Below are positions 23,401 through 38,089 of a stretch of DNA of 64,000 nucleotides, in pieces. The DNA is from Tomocerus qinae (lineage: Eukaryota > Arthropoda > Collembola > Entomobryomorpha > Tomoceridae). The notes under the pieces were generated by a model, which made no database searches, had not been told where the DNA came from, and saw only the letters and a list, made by a program, of their open reading frames with translations. The stretch spans positions 27,268,201-27,332,200 of the forward strand of contig CM034548.1 of the NCBI GenBank assembly GCA_020055645.1, read 5' to 3'. How positions within the stretch are numbered: position 1 is the stretch's first letter; each line of letters opens with the position of its first letter. A program made the position numbers and the translations under genes.

Positions 23401-26400
23401 GTAATCTACACCCACTGACAATACCCATCTGTAAATGTAAGTAGATCACATAGTGATTGATTTGACGGGCATTAGAAACTAATATGAAATGCGGGTATTA
23501 AAAAGGGGAGTACCATAACCCATAAGAATACTTCTACACTTCAGTTACGCCTCTGGATTATTTTTAACCACAACTCTATTGCAGAACACAGCAATGCCAT
23601 AATATATCAAATAACAGAGTTTCTTCCCTCGCGGAGCATGGCATACAACGGGCTAGATCATCCCAATGTATAGCTTTTGAATATGAGGTTCACGCATAAT
23701 CTTACTATAGGGGTTTGTATTGTACTACTTATTATAATACTATTATGCAACTACACGAGACAAATATTATTGTGCAGATTCTACTCCAACTACATAAAAG
23801 CGCACCTATTACTTATCTTCACATGTATATAGAAGATCTGAACACGTATATACGCATTAGGTACGCAAGTTGAGAGATTTCTTTCAGCATCTACATACTA
23901 TATAATAATATTCTTCTACTTTGTATGCACTCGTCCTGTCGATAGTATGCAGGACTGACAATGATAACTTTAAGCTTATAATTTGTGAGTAGAGCCCACA
24001 TCTGTCGGTACTCAAGTACCTATAAGTGGAAAGGTACTTCCCCATGTACAGAGTACAGTCGGATCTGTTAATATCCGGTTAAGTCCAATCACTTTTTTAA
24101 CCAGACTTGTCGTGACTCGTGCGTATGCAATGCCATCAGGGAGATCCTAAAACCATACAGACGACAGAAAACACAAACCCAATGAGTTCCCACTACAACT
24201 CCCTGACAACCCGATCAGGCAACTAGACTTTTGTTCAACTAAAAATATACATCCCACACAAGTACTAGTTATACTACTATACATAAAATATATTCCTGTC
24301 CGTTGTACTTGGAAAACCGAAAACATTTTCTACCCTGAATGCCAAAATCCTATACAAAAAATGAACAATACATTTTCTGGTTTAAACCCAAATAGTTCTT
24401 TGTTTAAAAGCTATAGAACTAATAGTAATTAATTTACTGAATTGTGTAGACAATAATTTTAAAGATTATATTACTATATTACACATTCTTTATATTACGT
24501 CAGTCGTATTATTTTCCAGAGAAATTGTAATTACAGTATACACATGCATATAAAATTGGATAGTGCATAATATTTAGAAGATTTCATTTGAAGTAGATTC
24601 TATGCAATTGTAGTAGGCTAAAAAATGTAGTCATGCAATACTTTTCAAGTACAGTTTTATGTATGCCTGAAACTTCCGTTGAAGAGGGAAATGTAGGGTT
24701 TGTTCTTTTCCCTTTACTTTTCTCTGGCCATTTACAAGTTTAGATAAAACTAAATGTCAAAGAAATAGTGCAAGAAATATACTCATCTTAAATTGCCCTG
24801 ACTAAAATAATGAGCCACCTGAAATATTAATTAGTATATATGGTTGCAAAAGGTCGTATTTCTAAGCCATCTTCTAATATAACGTTGACGTAGATCCTTG
24901 CACGAGCTGCATTAGGAGATTTGAACTTATATAACATATTTTGTGTGACACTACGTCGTGATGTTTTTAAATTCAGTGTCCATTGTACACGGTTATGCTA
25001 TGAATATGCTGGTTGACTTTAAGTCATGACTTTTAAGGATTAAAACAGGTGGGATTTGACTAAAACTTTTAGGTGTTGTTAGGTAGCCTGTGCTCTCTAT
25101 TATTAACCTTTTAAAGCAACTACAGGATTTGACCTGCAGGCATAGCTGAGATTCGTTTGAAACGCACAAAAATCCTTCTGCTAAAAACCTCATTTATTAG
25201 CTTTAGAACTAACGTTTTTATTGGATTTTATAGCTAGTTATCCAAATGTACTCTGCGGTTCAATCTTCCATAAAACTTAATGGTAAAATTAGTTCGTAAA
25301 TTGAGTTTTGGAAGCACTAAAGCATAAAAGTGGCTATTCTATAACAAATGTTAAAGGGAAACTAATATAGAGTGAGATCCTCCAGCGACTCTTTCTACAA
25401 AATATACAAAATTGATAAATCTAAATGATGAGATGAGGGATTAAATTAAATTATCTTTTTCATCAGTATCACTAATGCTCCGGTCTGCTTAAAATTAGCT
25501 TTTAACAGGAAAGTAATAGCTGCGCTAAAAGGAATTGAGTGAAGTAAGTTACATGATGCATTAGCCTCTCTACTTAGCGACAGAGCAAGAAGATCGAGAC
25601 TAGGAACTTATATATACTATTCTCAAAGAGAGACAAAAGCTCTTTAGAGTATAAAGTGCCCTATATAATATAATATAGCTTTAGGTAGAACAAAACCCAT
25701 TAGGTAATATAATATTCCTACCACCTCACCTAGTTAGCCTCCAGAGAGGAAGAAAAATTAAAAGGAGATGAGACAGCTATCTAGGCTATCATAAAACCAC
25801 CACAAATTGAACAGACACCCAGTTAATAAGTCATAAATTAGTTTTCAGCCGATATTATATTCACTACGCTACCTCAGATTTACACTGCACAATCTACCCA
25901 ACACTATGGTTTCATTTTCAAAAGTGTAAACCATAAACTGAGTTCTTATTGCCTTGAAATATTATGCTACGCAATTTAAAGACCAATTGATCTGTTCTGT
26001 TTGATTTTACACTATTTATTTACCAAATCGTTTTTAGTTGGCTAGTAGTTAGACAATTTTTTGTTTTATCTTGCAAGTCAAAATATTTTTACAGAATAGA
26101 CGTAGCACATAAATTGATTGCCCTACTATCAAAATAATCCCAAGGGCAGCTTATATAACTGATGATACAGAATCTAGATCAAAGGGTACTATTGTCAAAC
26201 ATTATACAGTGTGGTTGGCAAAGTTTTTACAGCATTACAATGCACACACTGAATAAAAGTTTTAACGAATGTATTAAATTGTAAATTGCGATTATTAGTC
26301 GTCATAATATTCTAGCAGCGTAGACAAATAGCTAGCAAAACAATTGACACCAATATTAATACTTTCACCTACTTTTGTGTCTCAGGTATAATCATAGGAT

Positions 26401-29400
26401 GACATTGACAAGTGTAAGTTAGAAATTGTTAAGTCATAATGTGGAACGAATGGTGAAAGTTATCGAGCTGAAACATTGAAGCCTACTAATCAATTTATGT
26501 TGGCTACCTGTAAGACTTCAAAAGATACAATATTGAAAGTAGGAAAGTTTTTGCTTTATTATTTTCCTAGTCTAAAACTTTCCTTTCAATGATTACAAGC
26601 AACTCTTGAGGACAAAATACATAGGAGTGTTTCGTGGTTACCAACTGTATAGCTATACAATAGAAATAGCACAACACTGTGGCCATTATTCATAAAAATT
26701 ATAAAATTGGCTTTAATTAAGCAACAAGCAAACAAAGCATTGAGCAATTTGCTACATGCCATTCAATTTTAATGGATGTCCAATGTGTTTAGAAAGAAAC
26801 GCATGAAAATGATTGTGCCGAAGCGTCGAAACATGACAGAAAGGGTAGAAGACGTTTAAAAAGGTGAAGATGATAATAATCGTAGAAATCCCTGGAATCG
26901 GAGGGGGAGAGTTTACCTGGCTGTGAGTTGGGGACACGCGAAGCGGTGAGTGAGGGAGATTCGGAGCGTTCGCTGGGAGACGGCGGACTGGATCGGTAGT
27001 CGGGATAAGTGGAAGAATGAGCTCCACCCCCAATGCCCCCTCCAGGGTAGCTGGGGTAATCTGGGTACTGCTCGTAGTCCCCATAATTTCCACCGCCTGC
27101 TGAAGTGTTTGCGGAGTAGCCTAGATATCTCCGTCCTAAATAAGTCAAGTCACCGCATGCATAATAATAATATCAGCCATGCTCTTCCACTACTCACGGA
27201 CAAATTGCCTTACGCTAGTCACTCAGACTCATCAATTCTTACCGTTCACTAAGTCTTCAAAAACTAATTTTAGTCGCTATGATGCTTTAATTGCTTTTTT
27301 GCTACGAATTCTTCACTACTACAGAGTTATATTATGCTTTATTTTATGGCCATTAGAAGTAGAAACTGTCGTTAGCCATAAAAACCACATTACAAATGCT
27401 AAATTTTTCAAAAAATGCAAAGTACAACAAACGACACAAAGACAATACTAACTAACCACACAATTAAATGATGCATTAATTCTATCTTTTGGCTTCAGCA
27501 TTATAGTCAATTATTTACGATAGCTATACTTATACTTACACACTTGACAGTATGTAAGAATGGCAAAAGTAAAGTAACTTATTTTTATAGATCACACGCA
27601 AAAGGCGCTGAAATAAAAACGCAGCAAAACACTCACGAGAGAGCCTACTCATGCCACAGTACTTTTTACCGAGAAAGTTATACCGTAGGTAGCTATTATA
27701 GGTACTATTTAATCCCATTTCTCGATCCACTACAACTGTAATTAAACCAAATCGCTCTCCATGCCTTCTTCTTTGAACTCCGTAGATTTGTACCAAAAAA
27801 TAACTTTCAGGCAAGAATTTTATAATATGAATTTTTCCTATATAAGTAAATCCACATATATACTTCCGTGCTTTTAAACCCATAGCAAAGTAATTTAAAC
27901 TTATTCATTCAGCCTCCTTTAAACTTATAAATTTCTTAGAATCATTACTTTCGCTTCGAAAAACTATTTTTTTACATGCCCTCTAGAAAGAGATATTATT
28001 ATGATAGCTAGAACATGTTTATTGAGTGTGTCCTATAAATATTCGTGATTTTAGCCAAAACAATTTTGACACCGTGCTTGTGCATAAAAATCATGCAGCT
28101 AAATGAAGTTGCACGGCACAAGACTACATGTGCACTTTAAAACATTAAAAAATGGAAAATAAATAGCTACAGTAACAAAAATAGTATTCAATTGTGAGAA
28201 ACAAAAATAAATATTTTTCCCTGCACTATATGAACGAACCGAAAGAGCTACGCAGTTTGATATCATTCAAGCACAAAATAAAATATACCTATGACTTATA
28301 AAAATGGCATATTCTACACTAGATGATTTGAAAATTCAATCCAACCATATTTTCACCTTCTCTGTGTTATTAACTAGATATTCCACAATATCCTAACGTA
28401 TGGAGTTGTTAAAAACAACTAAAACGTAAAAGTAACTAAATAAAATGACAAAGTATATCTTACCGGAAGGATCGGGCGGCAGGGTGGCCCTGGAGTACGC
28501 GTAAGGATCTTGAACGAGGGAAGGGTCATATGCTGAAATATCTGGGGCATTGTTTGGAGGGTAGTGAGGCCGAGGGTTAGTGCCATATCCAGCACCCGCC
28601 TGCACGTAGTCAGCACCCGTCACGCTCACTTGATTTGGACGTGAAACTCCCGAGTAGTCCATTGGCTGACCATCAGGACCCATCTGATGCACCTCCCGAA
28701 CTATCTCTCTCACTTTTCTCTCCTGAAGAGAAAAACAAAAATAGTTTACGCAATCGCTAAAATGAGGCAAACTAAGTTTACAACAATAATTATAACTGTT
28801 ATGCTATGCTTATAAGGTATAATGGTCATTATTATATCCTCGATGACGCAATCAGCGTTCAAGTCCTATTACGTCACGATGATCAAATCCTAACTATAAT
28901 TTCCAAGATTATTTTGTAGTGGTGTTTAATGAACAGTAGTTGCAAACTATATTATTGTGTGGATGACAAGTAATTATTTACAAGAATCCTTTAAGGGTTG
29001 GAATTTGGACAAGACAGTTGGGTGGATTGAGGTCTGTGGTAGAGCAGCCAAATGTCAACAATATAATGTTGACATGGTAGTTGAATACTTATCTGTACCT
29101 GTTGCGTTGTAACGGTGTGATGCTTGAGCGTCCGTGAAACAATGGAGTTGTGCGAAATAGAATTGTTGCTAAGAGAAGGAGAATATCGTGAGTCGAGAGT
29201 GTTGCTGGAATTGCCTAAATGAGTGGCAGCCGCGGAATTGCCGAAGCTTTTGTTGGTATTGTGATGACTATGGCCCAACGTATGATTTTGAAAGAGATGA
29301 CTGTGATTTGAGGAATTCTTGAGGCCGAGGCCAAGGGAAGACAGAGAGTTCAGGGTGGACTCTGACCCCGGATCCGCATGTCCATTAGCGGAGGCCAGTA

Positions 29401-30423
29401 AATCTCCTTTCCCACTTCTGTGAAACAAAGCCCGGAATCAGATTGAAAATGGACCTCTATCAGAGAACACGACAGTAGCGACAACACAGCGAGCGACACG
29501 ATAACGAACGAAACGAACGGACCCAGAGCGAGACTATTTTGATCGGATATGCAACAACCCGGATTTTCGTGCGGTTCTCGAACACACGCAACGAATAGGT
29601 TGACTGACAACAGAAGGATAGTCAAAAGAGAGGATCCCTCCATCGACTTCCCTTCTGCAGCATCCTACTGTTTCCACTCTGGGAGAAAAGCTAACAACAA
29701 ATACATGGACCAGACAATGTGAAAATCTAAGTGGTTCCAAGAAAGAAATCTTTGCGAAGGCAATCAATCAAAATCAGTTTTTTTGAGTTTTGGATATTAG
29801 CACTCCAAACTTCTTTCCCGGACAAGGATTATTATAGATAAATTTAGACAAGTGAAAGTTTTGCATACGTGATTTGGTAATGGTAAACCTTTCCATGTAC
29901 AAGGACAGGCTCGTAGTAATTAAAATGTACGTGTGGATACATGCTGGGGTTACTTACAAACATTCGCACATGCTAAATTCTCTGTAACTATTCCTTTTCT
30001 TTATCTATTTTATCACTACAAAAAATCTACAGAGTAGTCACCACTTGACGAAATAATAATAATCTACGAGAGAAATCGGTAGGTATACGAATTAAACAGA
30101 ACAACGAGTCAGAATAAGATATTGTTGATGAGGATATTCTCAAAGCGGAGGAGAGTGCAGAGAGTCGTGAGTTGTGTGTGCAACAAGAGAGAAAGTAGTG
30201 AAAGCAGAGCGATTTGGAGAAAGCCAAGAAGAGGAATGAGGCAGAAAGAAAGCAGGAGGCAAGTAGTAGTTAGAAGTTGGTAGGATCTGGAATCTGCACT
30301 GTACCTGTGATGAGTGTACTCTGTACGAGTGACAGTTCTTTCTTGTCGTTGCTCTGTCACTTGCCTACTCACCAAACTGTCACAGTTTACGTCATTAAAG
30401 GCATATGTGTCAAAATGTAGCAT
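14496..30423 (-). CDS. p120ctn: p120-catenin / delta-catenin (armadillo-repeat junction protein)
   Basis: Fifteen exons keep frame: 30423-30305, 29417-29099, 28722-28464, 27135-26917, 21529-21407, 20876-20253, 19889-19516, 19435-19272, 19196-18791, 18668-18416, 18315-18180, 18041-17921, 17820-17560, 17486-17394 and 14696-14496, giving about 1223 residues. The N-terminal half is low-complexity (His/Gln runs, Gly/Ser/Pro) but holds MGPDGQPMD, typical of p120 proteins. Armadillo repeats start at [14 protein letters not shown] (about 557) and run to about 1036, with [30 protein letters not shown] and [14 protein letters not shown] basic loop [10 protein letters not shown] interrupts them in exon 9, as in the family. 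The C-terminus is DSWV, the PDZ ligand of ARVCF/delta-catenin. Known role: binding the cadherin juxtamembrane tail, controlling cadherin turnover and Rho GTPases. The start ATG has an in-frame TGA twelve bases upstream; exon 1 and the 3' end of exon 6 are the least certain. Confidence 0.92.
14697..17393 (-). other. p120ctn: Last intron of the catenin gene
   Basis: This 2.7-kb phase-0 intron separates the exon ending MYPAQP from the final exon starting [10 protein letters not shown]. It is AT-rich, with a GC-richer patch near 16080-16330. No nested gene could be supported. Confidence 0.7.
20253..20876 (-). other. p120ctn: Catenin exon 6: low-complexity linker with two possible 3' ends
   Basis: The exon starts after TTAACAG at 20876 ([15 protein letters not shown]) and includes a His5-Gln5 run. 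Two phase-1 donors could end it: CAG|GTCCGT at 20418 and TTGG|GTAGTT at 20253. Both join in frame to the armadillo exon (VRWRDPDL), adding either nothing or 55 residues. Base composition stays exon-like to about 20280, which favours the longer form, but neither donor is strong. Confidence 0.6.
21530..26916 (-). other. p120ctn: Large intron of the catenin gene
   Basis: This 5.4-kb phase-1 intron lies between exon 4 (ending NSQP) and exon 5 (starting [17 protein letters not shown]). Only AT-rich DNA with unsupported short frames was seen; no nested gene, RNA gene or mobile element was recognised. Confidence 0.65.
27136..28463 (-). other. p120ctn: Catenin intron between exons 3 and 4
   Basis: This 1.3-kb phase-1 intron joins DPSG to [11 protein letters not shown]. 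It is AT-rich. Antisense and sense short frames at 27536-27883 have no features and were not accepted as genes. Confidence 0.65.
29418..30304 (-). other. p120ctn: First mapped catenin intron, partly GC-rich
   Basis: The intron separates exon 1 (ending TEYTHH-AG) from exon 2 ([13 protein letters not shown]), a junction that builds an Arg codon. The part 29418-29660, next to exon 2, is richer in G+C and CpG than the rest. It could be an alternative promoter or 5' UTR, but no start that reads into exon 2 in frame was found there. Confidence 0.45.
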
Positions 30424-33400
30424 TTCATCGTATCACAGGCATTCACGTTAGTTTAGTTAGGTTAGGCAATGTTCAGTGTGGCGTGTAGTGTTGAATTGAT
30501 AGGAAAGAACAGCCCATATCCAACAGCCAAAATCCAAAACATACAATACATTACAAGATTCATATTAGCATTCTAGGTCTTCCTTCACCGCTATATATCA
30601 TTCATTAAACTCTGATCTGACTGAAGCTCTTTCCTTTCTGGATTTCTATTGCTCTTATTTATTAAAGCCTCTTTTCGGTGTTTGCTAAACTCCTCCAGCA
30701 ACATTTACTTATCCGTACATTCCAACCAACCGTAGATAATTTTATTGTCAAACACATGCTCGATCACAATGAGAACATTACAGAACGCTATCATATCGCT
30801 AAGATAGTCATTTCCATTTTATGCTCGTCTCATTACATTAGTATATCGTCGAGCATTTAGAGCAAGAGAGATCCAGAAATAGAAATTGTGCGCCGTGCCC
30901 AAATTATTATTGTTGCACATAAAGATATTGTGCAAGGTATAATACCAATTTCGATGAAGAACCCATAAAGGTAATTTTACTGCATGAAATGGAACCATAG
31001 CATAGTGGCTAGCAAATATTTATAGTGACATGACATTTGGCCCCGTAAGAATAAAACAGCAGGCATTTATATCTACTGAATTTTCTGAGTTTCCCCCAAG
31101 CATTTATAATTGAGTAGGAAGAAAAAAGTTTTCCAAAGATGCTGGCTGTGTTTTTTTACTTTCAGGCTTGGTGTTTGAGCATGACTATTTCCCCGGCATG
31201 CAATACATTTTAATTCCTATCCATAGCATAAAATACTCGTTATGAAAAAAATAGTATTTAATGAATTAATGGCAAAATAGTATAATAATTCAAGGGTGCT
31301 GATATTTGGAGTGAAAGTGCGGATATTTTAGCGCGAGCGAGCACCTCTATAATACGAAGCATCAAAGACTTTCACCGACTTGTGTGGAAATAAAATAAAA
31401 TCACAATTGCATTGTATTTGGCAGCTGTATTGTAAGTGTGAGGAGATTAGGAAAGTTAGCATTATATAACTTACACACATGAGTCGAGAATGTTGTGTGA
31501 CTGTGTCTGATGAGTTGGATTAGAGTTGGCACTTGCACTACTGCTCACATTATTCGTGCTCATTGCCAATCCAATCAATCCTCTACTCAAAATCCAAGTG
31601 CCCCACTTTTTCGAGTAAGTCAGTTACTAATTGTTGTTTTTCCCAAGTCAGCTTCACTTGAGTCGACCACAGGCTCCAAAGCCATTCATCTCATCAAAGC
31701 ACTCAATCAGTCCTACACACATACACATAATATTCTACAGTTGACAGCACACTTGCATAACTTTCTCGCCCCAAACCAAAGGCTCAGACACCATTCGAAA
31801 ACAGCTCATACACATTCAATCAATCACAAACTATCATTCCTCTGAAACACCACAAGAGATTAATATATACACTCAAATTAAAAGTTTGCTTCTCTAAAAG
31901 AAAGGAAAATCCAAGTAGTTGGAAACCTTGAAGTGAAACCATACAGAGAAAAATCAATCAACCAACTCGTCCCAGATTTAAAGCAGTCCAGACAATCTGA
32001 GCTCCTGGAACCTCTTCAAAATAATGAAAAGTCTTTTTATTCCTTTTCCACAGTAACTCTTTCAAATGCTCCTCCATACGATGCTCATATGTAAAGCCGG
32101 TAAATAAATACTTTTTTCATTATGACAAACTGGTTATCTACGTCGCAAATACTTTAATGAATGTAGTATACACAGTAACGAACCCTTTGAGCCATTATAT
32201 AAATGATCTCTCTTCAGGTACTTCATGGAACAATTACAGTTGCACGTTCCTAGCTTACAAAGCTAACAAGACTGGCAATTACGCCACAAAATCTTTGAAA
32301 GAAACATAGAACCACAGAATCCATACGACAAACAAAATAATAAGAGAACATCAGCTCACAAAGGAATGGGTACTTTTATAGATAGAAATAGAATGTTTCA
32401 GACCTCATTACTTATGATATGCCGTTATATACTCCTTCCTATCTTCCTGTGGTAACTAACGACGCCATGCAACATCAAAACAAAACTTACTATGTTTTAC
32501 TTTCCTTTCAAACGCCTTATTTCTATTTTAGATAACCACTGCTCCATATACTTCCCTACCTAAATGCATTCACAATATACTACATTTTCTTATTTGTATA
32601 AAAAAGACGTTCAGTCAGATTAAGAAGACTCTTATTAAACTATCTCTTTAATCTCAGAACAAACAAAACTGGCTCCCAACTGGAACATCAAATATTTCTG
32701 ATACATAATGTGTCACTAACTAGCAAGTGATTACAATGTCTACGTCTACTACTTAGTACCAGATTACTTTTAATGTATTTGTTCAGCTCTAGTTTCATTG
32801 TATAGTCAAATTAAGTTCCTAGTAGTTAGAAAGACTTAAGATTCCTTTGAAGTGCCTATTTCCACTTATACGTGCGGTTGATGATGAAGTATTTTGACAC
32901 ATTATATAGCTTAGCTTCAAATTGAAAACGGGTAAATAAAGTGTCTAAAGCTACAAGTAAAACCCTAAAACCGTATCCTTCTATACTGCCTCAAATGTGC
33001 ACGTTTAATAGACCATAACGAATCACCTTATAACTGCGTATTTCCATTCTACATTAGGTATTTCCACAGTTGGCATTACATCTTGTTTAGTGATAAATCT
33101 AGTCATAAAATTTGCATAACCACGCCATTGATTTTGGATGATTGAGATAATCGACTGTTTTATATTGAATTACAGGAAAACTGATCTGACATTTCTTAAT
33201 TTATGTTCTACCTGTAGCTGTAATTTGCAATAGATGGAAAATTCCACAATTATATATATCTCAACAACTGTATACATAGCTTTCGTTTTAAAAATACACC
33301 GTAGAATAACTACCTAAGCAAAAACAAAAGAGCAGGATTTCAGTGTCTGCTAACGTCAGCACGTGGATACCGTTTCGGAGACCACAGATACATAAGAATT

Positions 33401-34465
33401 CATAGCCCAAGTGCATAGTACTAAAATGTTATTTTATTATACCTATCTACAGAATATTCACCTAGTTAAGTTAAATTGACTGTAACTGGTTAGTGGTTAC
33501 ATAACATCATTTGAACTAAACCAAAACACTACATGCATAATTTATATCAATTTAACTCTTATTCCAGTTCCATTTTCATTACAGTCTCCAAGTAGCTAAT
33601 TCAATCTCGACCACTAACATTCCCTTCCTACAGTACGTTAGAAGCAAATAGTTGATTGAAATGTAATACTACTTGTGTATTGAATTACAGATGAAGGTTT
33701 AGAAATCTCTTTCAGGTGTCATACGACCACAGTCTACACTATAGTATCAGAGAATAACTTCATTTTGATACATAAAGGGCTGCAGAATCGTTACATCAAT
33801 TAAGTTAAGACAGTATGGCCATAATTGAAAACAAAGATAATAATATTGACATCGAAATGTACCTATTAATAACTATTTAACCGTAGATAGAAACAGACTG
33901 CTAAGAACAATGAAATAATTACATCTTCAAAATCAAAAAGAGTTATGTAAAATATAATTTGAAAATGAGATTTTATCAAAGTCAGTCATAATTTAATTTT
34001 ATCGTATTTCAAATGCATGCACATTTGGAAAATCGTTTTTAGTATATGCCTATTTCACAAATAATAAGGCGATATTTCTGTTTGGGAGTTTAATAGAAAT
34101 AATTTGAAGTAACATGCGCGTCAAAATAAACGTAAGTGTAATCTTAGTCAACTTAAAGTTTCGAAGTCGGCAAGTTAATAAATTAGTTATTTATGACTGA
34201 CTTATTTTATCACTGGATTGTAAATACCTTCTAGATTAACATAATCTATATTTGGATACCATTCCATTTTGTACTTAAAATATATAAATAATACGATCAT
34301 GATTAAAATTAATCATTGCATGCATTTCTATATGAATTAGCCAAATATTTTTTGTAAAACTATTGAATTACAAGGTAATACATCAACTTCTTATTATAAA
34401 TATTATATTGAATCAATGGCCAAATCAATTTCAAGAAATATATTTCAAATTTATGAGTAACTCAC

Positions 34466-34547
34466 CTTGGATGGGGAACCGATCAATCAGCTGAATATTG
34501 TCAGGACCATGAATGTTTGAGAGTATGGAGAAACTACTGATGACTCA
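34466..34547 (-). other. Possible untranslated 5' exon of the catenin gene
   Basis: On the minus strand an 82-base segment follows TGTTGTTTAG and ends CCAAG|GTGAGT, a strong donor. It has no long open frame starting with ATG; its ATG reads only seven codons to TGA. Position and strand fit a 5' UTR exon of p120-catenin, but no splice partner was shown, so this is a weak inference. Confidence 0.25.
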
Positions 34548-37399
34548 CTAAACAACAGCGGTTGTTTTACGAAGTTATGTAATAATTTATTATCATAGAG
34601 CACAGTTGGAACTGTTCGTCATTATTTATCAGTCACTCTAACTTTCCGGCTTGTCTGAAAGTGTTTGGAGATAATCATTTTCATATCCTGCTGCATCAGT
34701 ACTATTTTTGGTATCTAAAACAAAAAAACAAGATTAAATGTTTATTATACAGATAACATGGTATGACTCATGGCGCATTACTAGGCAACCTCCAAGTTAT
34801 TTTGAATTAATATACTAAGTGACTATAAATGTACACATTTACAAACGGACGTGGCAACACATTTTCAATATTAACTTAAGTGAACTTTTTATTTGTATAT
34901 GGTACAAACAAAAATGCACTTGAAGCAAAATTTCTGAGAATCAGCTATTCAAAGGGCAGCATAACTCAATAAACAACGACAAAATGTATTATACTGATCA
35001 TTCGGTCTGCCATCATCATCAAAAATGGAACTAGGAATTGCTGAAGTAATGACAAAGTTGCAGAGGAAAAATTATTATGATTGATAAACAGCCTTGCATG
35101 CCCATTAACTTTCCAAAAGCATAACATAACATTCCTTTTAATGCTGAGAAAAGGAAAGGAAATTAAATGCTGAAAGAATAATAATTAACCGTGATATATT
35201 ATTTACTTGCATAATACATTTGATCTGCTATAAAACCACCTTTTACAACTTAAAATTCACTTTTGTAAATTTTTTAATTGCCCTTAACGCCTTTGAAAAA
35301 TTTTTACTTGTCCTAGAATAGTCGGTTAGCCGGAACAGAATAAAATCATGACTTGTGGCTAGAGATGATAGAATTTGTACAAAAAATAGTTAATTTTGGT
35401 TTTGGCGGAAAGGCATCTTTAATTGCCCAATAAAATAAATAAATCAATACTCATTTGTAAATGACGTCTAAATTGAAGATAAAGTTCTCATTTTCTATTT
35501 GTAAACGCTAAAACATTTAAAAATAGATAAGTTTGATAATCTACCAATTGTTACAGCGTTTTATTAAAAGGAAACCGCAACAATTTTTTTTAAAAATTCA
35601 CTTGGCAGTTGGCAGCGCAATTTAAAGGCCGCCGGTACCGCTAATATACACTCAAGTGGATACATTAAAATGAATTAAGTATGCAGATTGTTTAAGTTTA
35701 TCACTGCAATTTACGTGAACAATCCTATTTTTCCTTTTATGTTCAGATTACAGATAACGGCTTTGTCAGTTAAAATGATTTAAAACATGCACCAAGAATA
35801 CGGTAACACATTTATAATTTTTAAACCCAATGTACAAGAAAAATCAACATTAAATTACAATATAAAATCACATTTTCTAAGTATGTCCTTAGCACTATGT
35901 GGATCTACAATTTAGCATATATACGCCTCAGAGGCATTCATAATACTAATAATCCCACAGAATTGTATTCGCTGATAGTAACTAATAAATATCACAAATA
36001 CTTACTGTCACATTTTCCATAAACACAAAATAGGCATTAAAAAATGGTATAATGAGCTGTCAAAAACTTTTGGATATTGGATATAAAATAAGTGTTTAAA
36101 TTGCTTTACAATTAACGTTTCAATTTCATAATATTTTAGCACATTTAGGCAATTCTAAAATTTAAACTATTGAAGGTCCTTAAAATTAAAAAAGGTGGGA
36201 GGTCAGACAATTCATTGAAATTTAGTGTCAATTTCTACAGACGTAGACGGAGTGTGCAGAAACGACGCACCTCTGTTCTGTGACTAAAAGGAGTGAAATG
36301 CAAATAAGATCACAGAACAAATTTAGATTACAATAATAAAAAGTCAAGTCAAAATTTGGTGATATATAATTAGGTCACGTGCACAATGCTGCCTATAAAA
36401 ATAGAATATAAGTATCCAAAATTGACCTGGGGATAGAAATTGGGGAAATGAGGGCTGCAAAATGAGAGGAAAGGAAATAGTCGGATGTAAATGAATAGTG
36501 TTAAAGTATGACTCACTTGAATGAAAGTTAATCTCTAGTTTCCGGTGAATTAGTGGGGACATGTATGATGGATGCTTATTAGCAAAGAACGGACAACAAA
36601 TGGTTTAACTGTACATCTGTAGGTATAGATGTTGAATTGATTGATGGTTTGTATGTGGAATAGAGAGTAGTTCACATGTTAAATAAGTGGATCCAGTGAA
36701 CTCTTGTTGGTTGTAGGAATGATATCGGCCATCGGCTTAAATGGACTTTTCACCCTTTAAATTGAGATAATCATATAAAAAAATTATAGTATATATTCAT
36801 ATTGGAATAGATAATTAAGTAGAGCACGTAATGAATATGTGCAATGCACAAAAATAATATTAATAATACTGGATTGGATGAAGAAGAGTGTGCCACTGAC
36901 AACAACTGATGATGAACGAGTGACAAATTGACAACAATTGGGCGAAATGAAGAACTCGTCTGGCTGGAAATAAAAACGCTTGAATATAATTCACAGAGAG
37001 TCTTCCTGTTGTAAAATTGACAGTGTGGGATGAGATAGCGAGGGATAATCGCCAAATCACTGGATTGACATTTTTGACAAGAAGATCAAAGATAGAGGCC
37101 ACAGCCAATTGAGTTCCTTTCAATATTCAACGTAGCTAAGGCTGCACACTAACACATAGGATTCTAATGAAATGTTGTAGAATGTAGATTTGTAGTTGGA
37201 TTAGTTTAGTTTAGTTAGTTGTTAGTTAGTTGATGATGGTTGTTTGGTTTGGCTGGCTATTTGATAGCAAGCAATGCTAATAGAAAGGATAGAGAAATAC
37301 ACAACATACATAATAGAGAGGAGGCATTAGGCAGGCCGAGTCGAGGCAGAAGAGAGCGCAGTGCAATGAAGTACAAGTAGGAGAGTCAAATAACTATGT

Positions 37400-37560
37400 A
37401 TAATATGTATCTATGTATCTATGTGCGTGCATTCTCATCTACTACTCCTCTACTACTATTTCTGTTGTGTATCGTATAATATATACTTCGGTGTGTGTGT
37501 GTGAGTGACTGACTGAATGTGTGTATGAATGTATGTGTGTGCATCTATGTTCTCGTACGT
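37400..37560. repeat. Simple repeats: TATG/TATC and GT runs
   Basis: TATGTATCTATGTATCTATG at about 37406 and a GTGTGTGTGTGTGAGTGACTGACTG tract at about 37492, with further TGTATG units to 37560. Plain microsatellite DNA. Confidence 0.7.
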
Positions 37561-38089
37561 ATCTGTATATACAACCACTAATAATCTATAGGTACTCACT
37601 CCTTCTATTTCTACTTCTGCCTGCCTGCACCTATCCTATGATTCCGCCAAGCCACATATTATTATACACTACAATATAATCCCGTACTACGGACGGACGG
37701 CCAACCACACACACTCACCTCATACACAAAAATACTAAGAAACCTGATATGTCCTCCGTGTCCACGATAATTCACAGTAGAGCTGTGTTTGCACGATATA
37801 ATATGGATGAGCATTGCGCATATTATAGGTTCGTATAATACCCTCGGCATTATTGCATGTTATAGGGATAGTCATGCAAACACTATAGTCAGGGGCAACT
37901 CTATAATTTTGTCCAATATTATAGGGAGAGTGTAGCGGGTGAGAAAAATGATGCGGAATGTGACGTTGCTGCTGAGGAGTAGTAGTAGCCGTAGTTGTAC
38001 GTCTCAGACTTAAGTCTTTTATTGCAGAGTGCTCTGTTATGTATGTTGTACTTTTACTGTTTACGTACGTAGAATGTAAAGGCACGCAA

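Noticed and set aside
29350..29643. Minus-strand frame starting with a signal-peptide-like [16 protein letters not shown] stretch
   Set aside because: It overlaps catenin exon 2 in a different frame and cannot join it in phase; better read as GC-rich flanking DNA.
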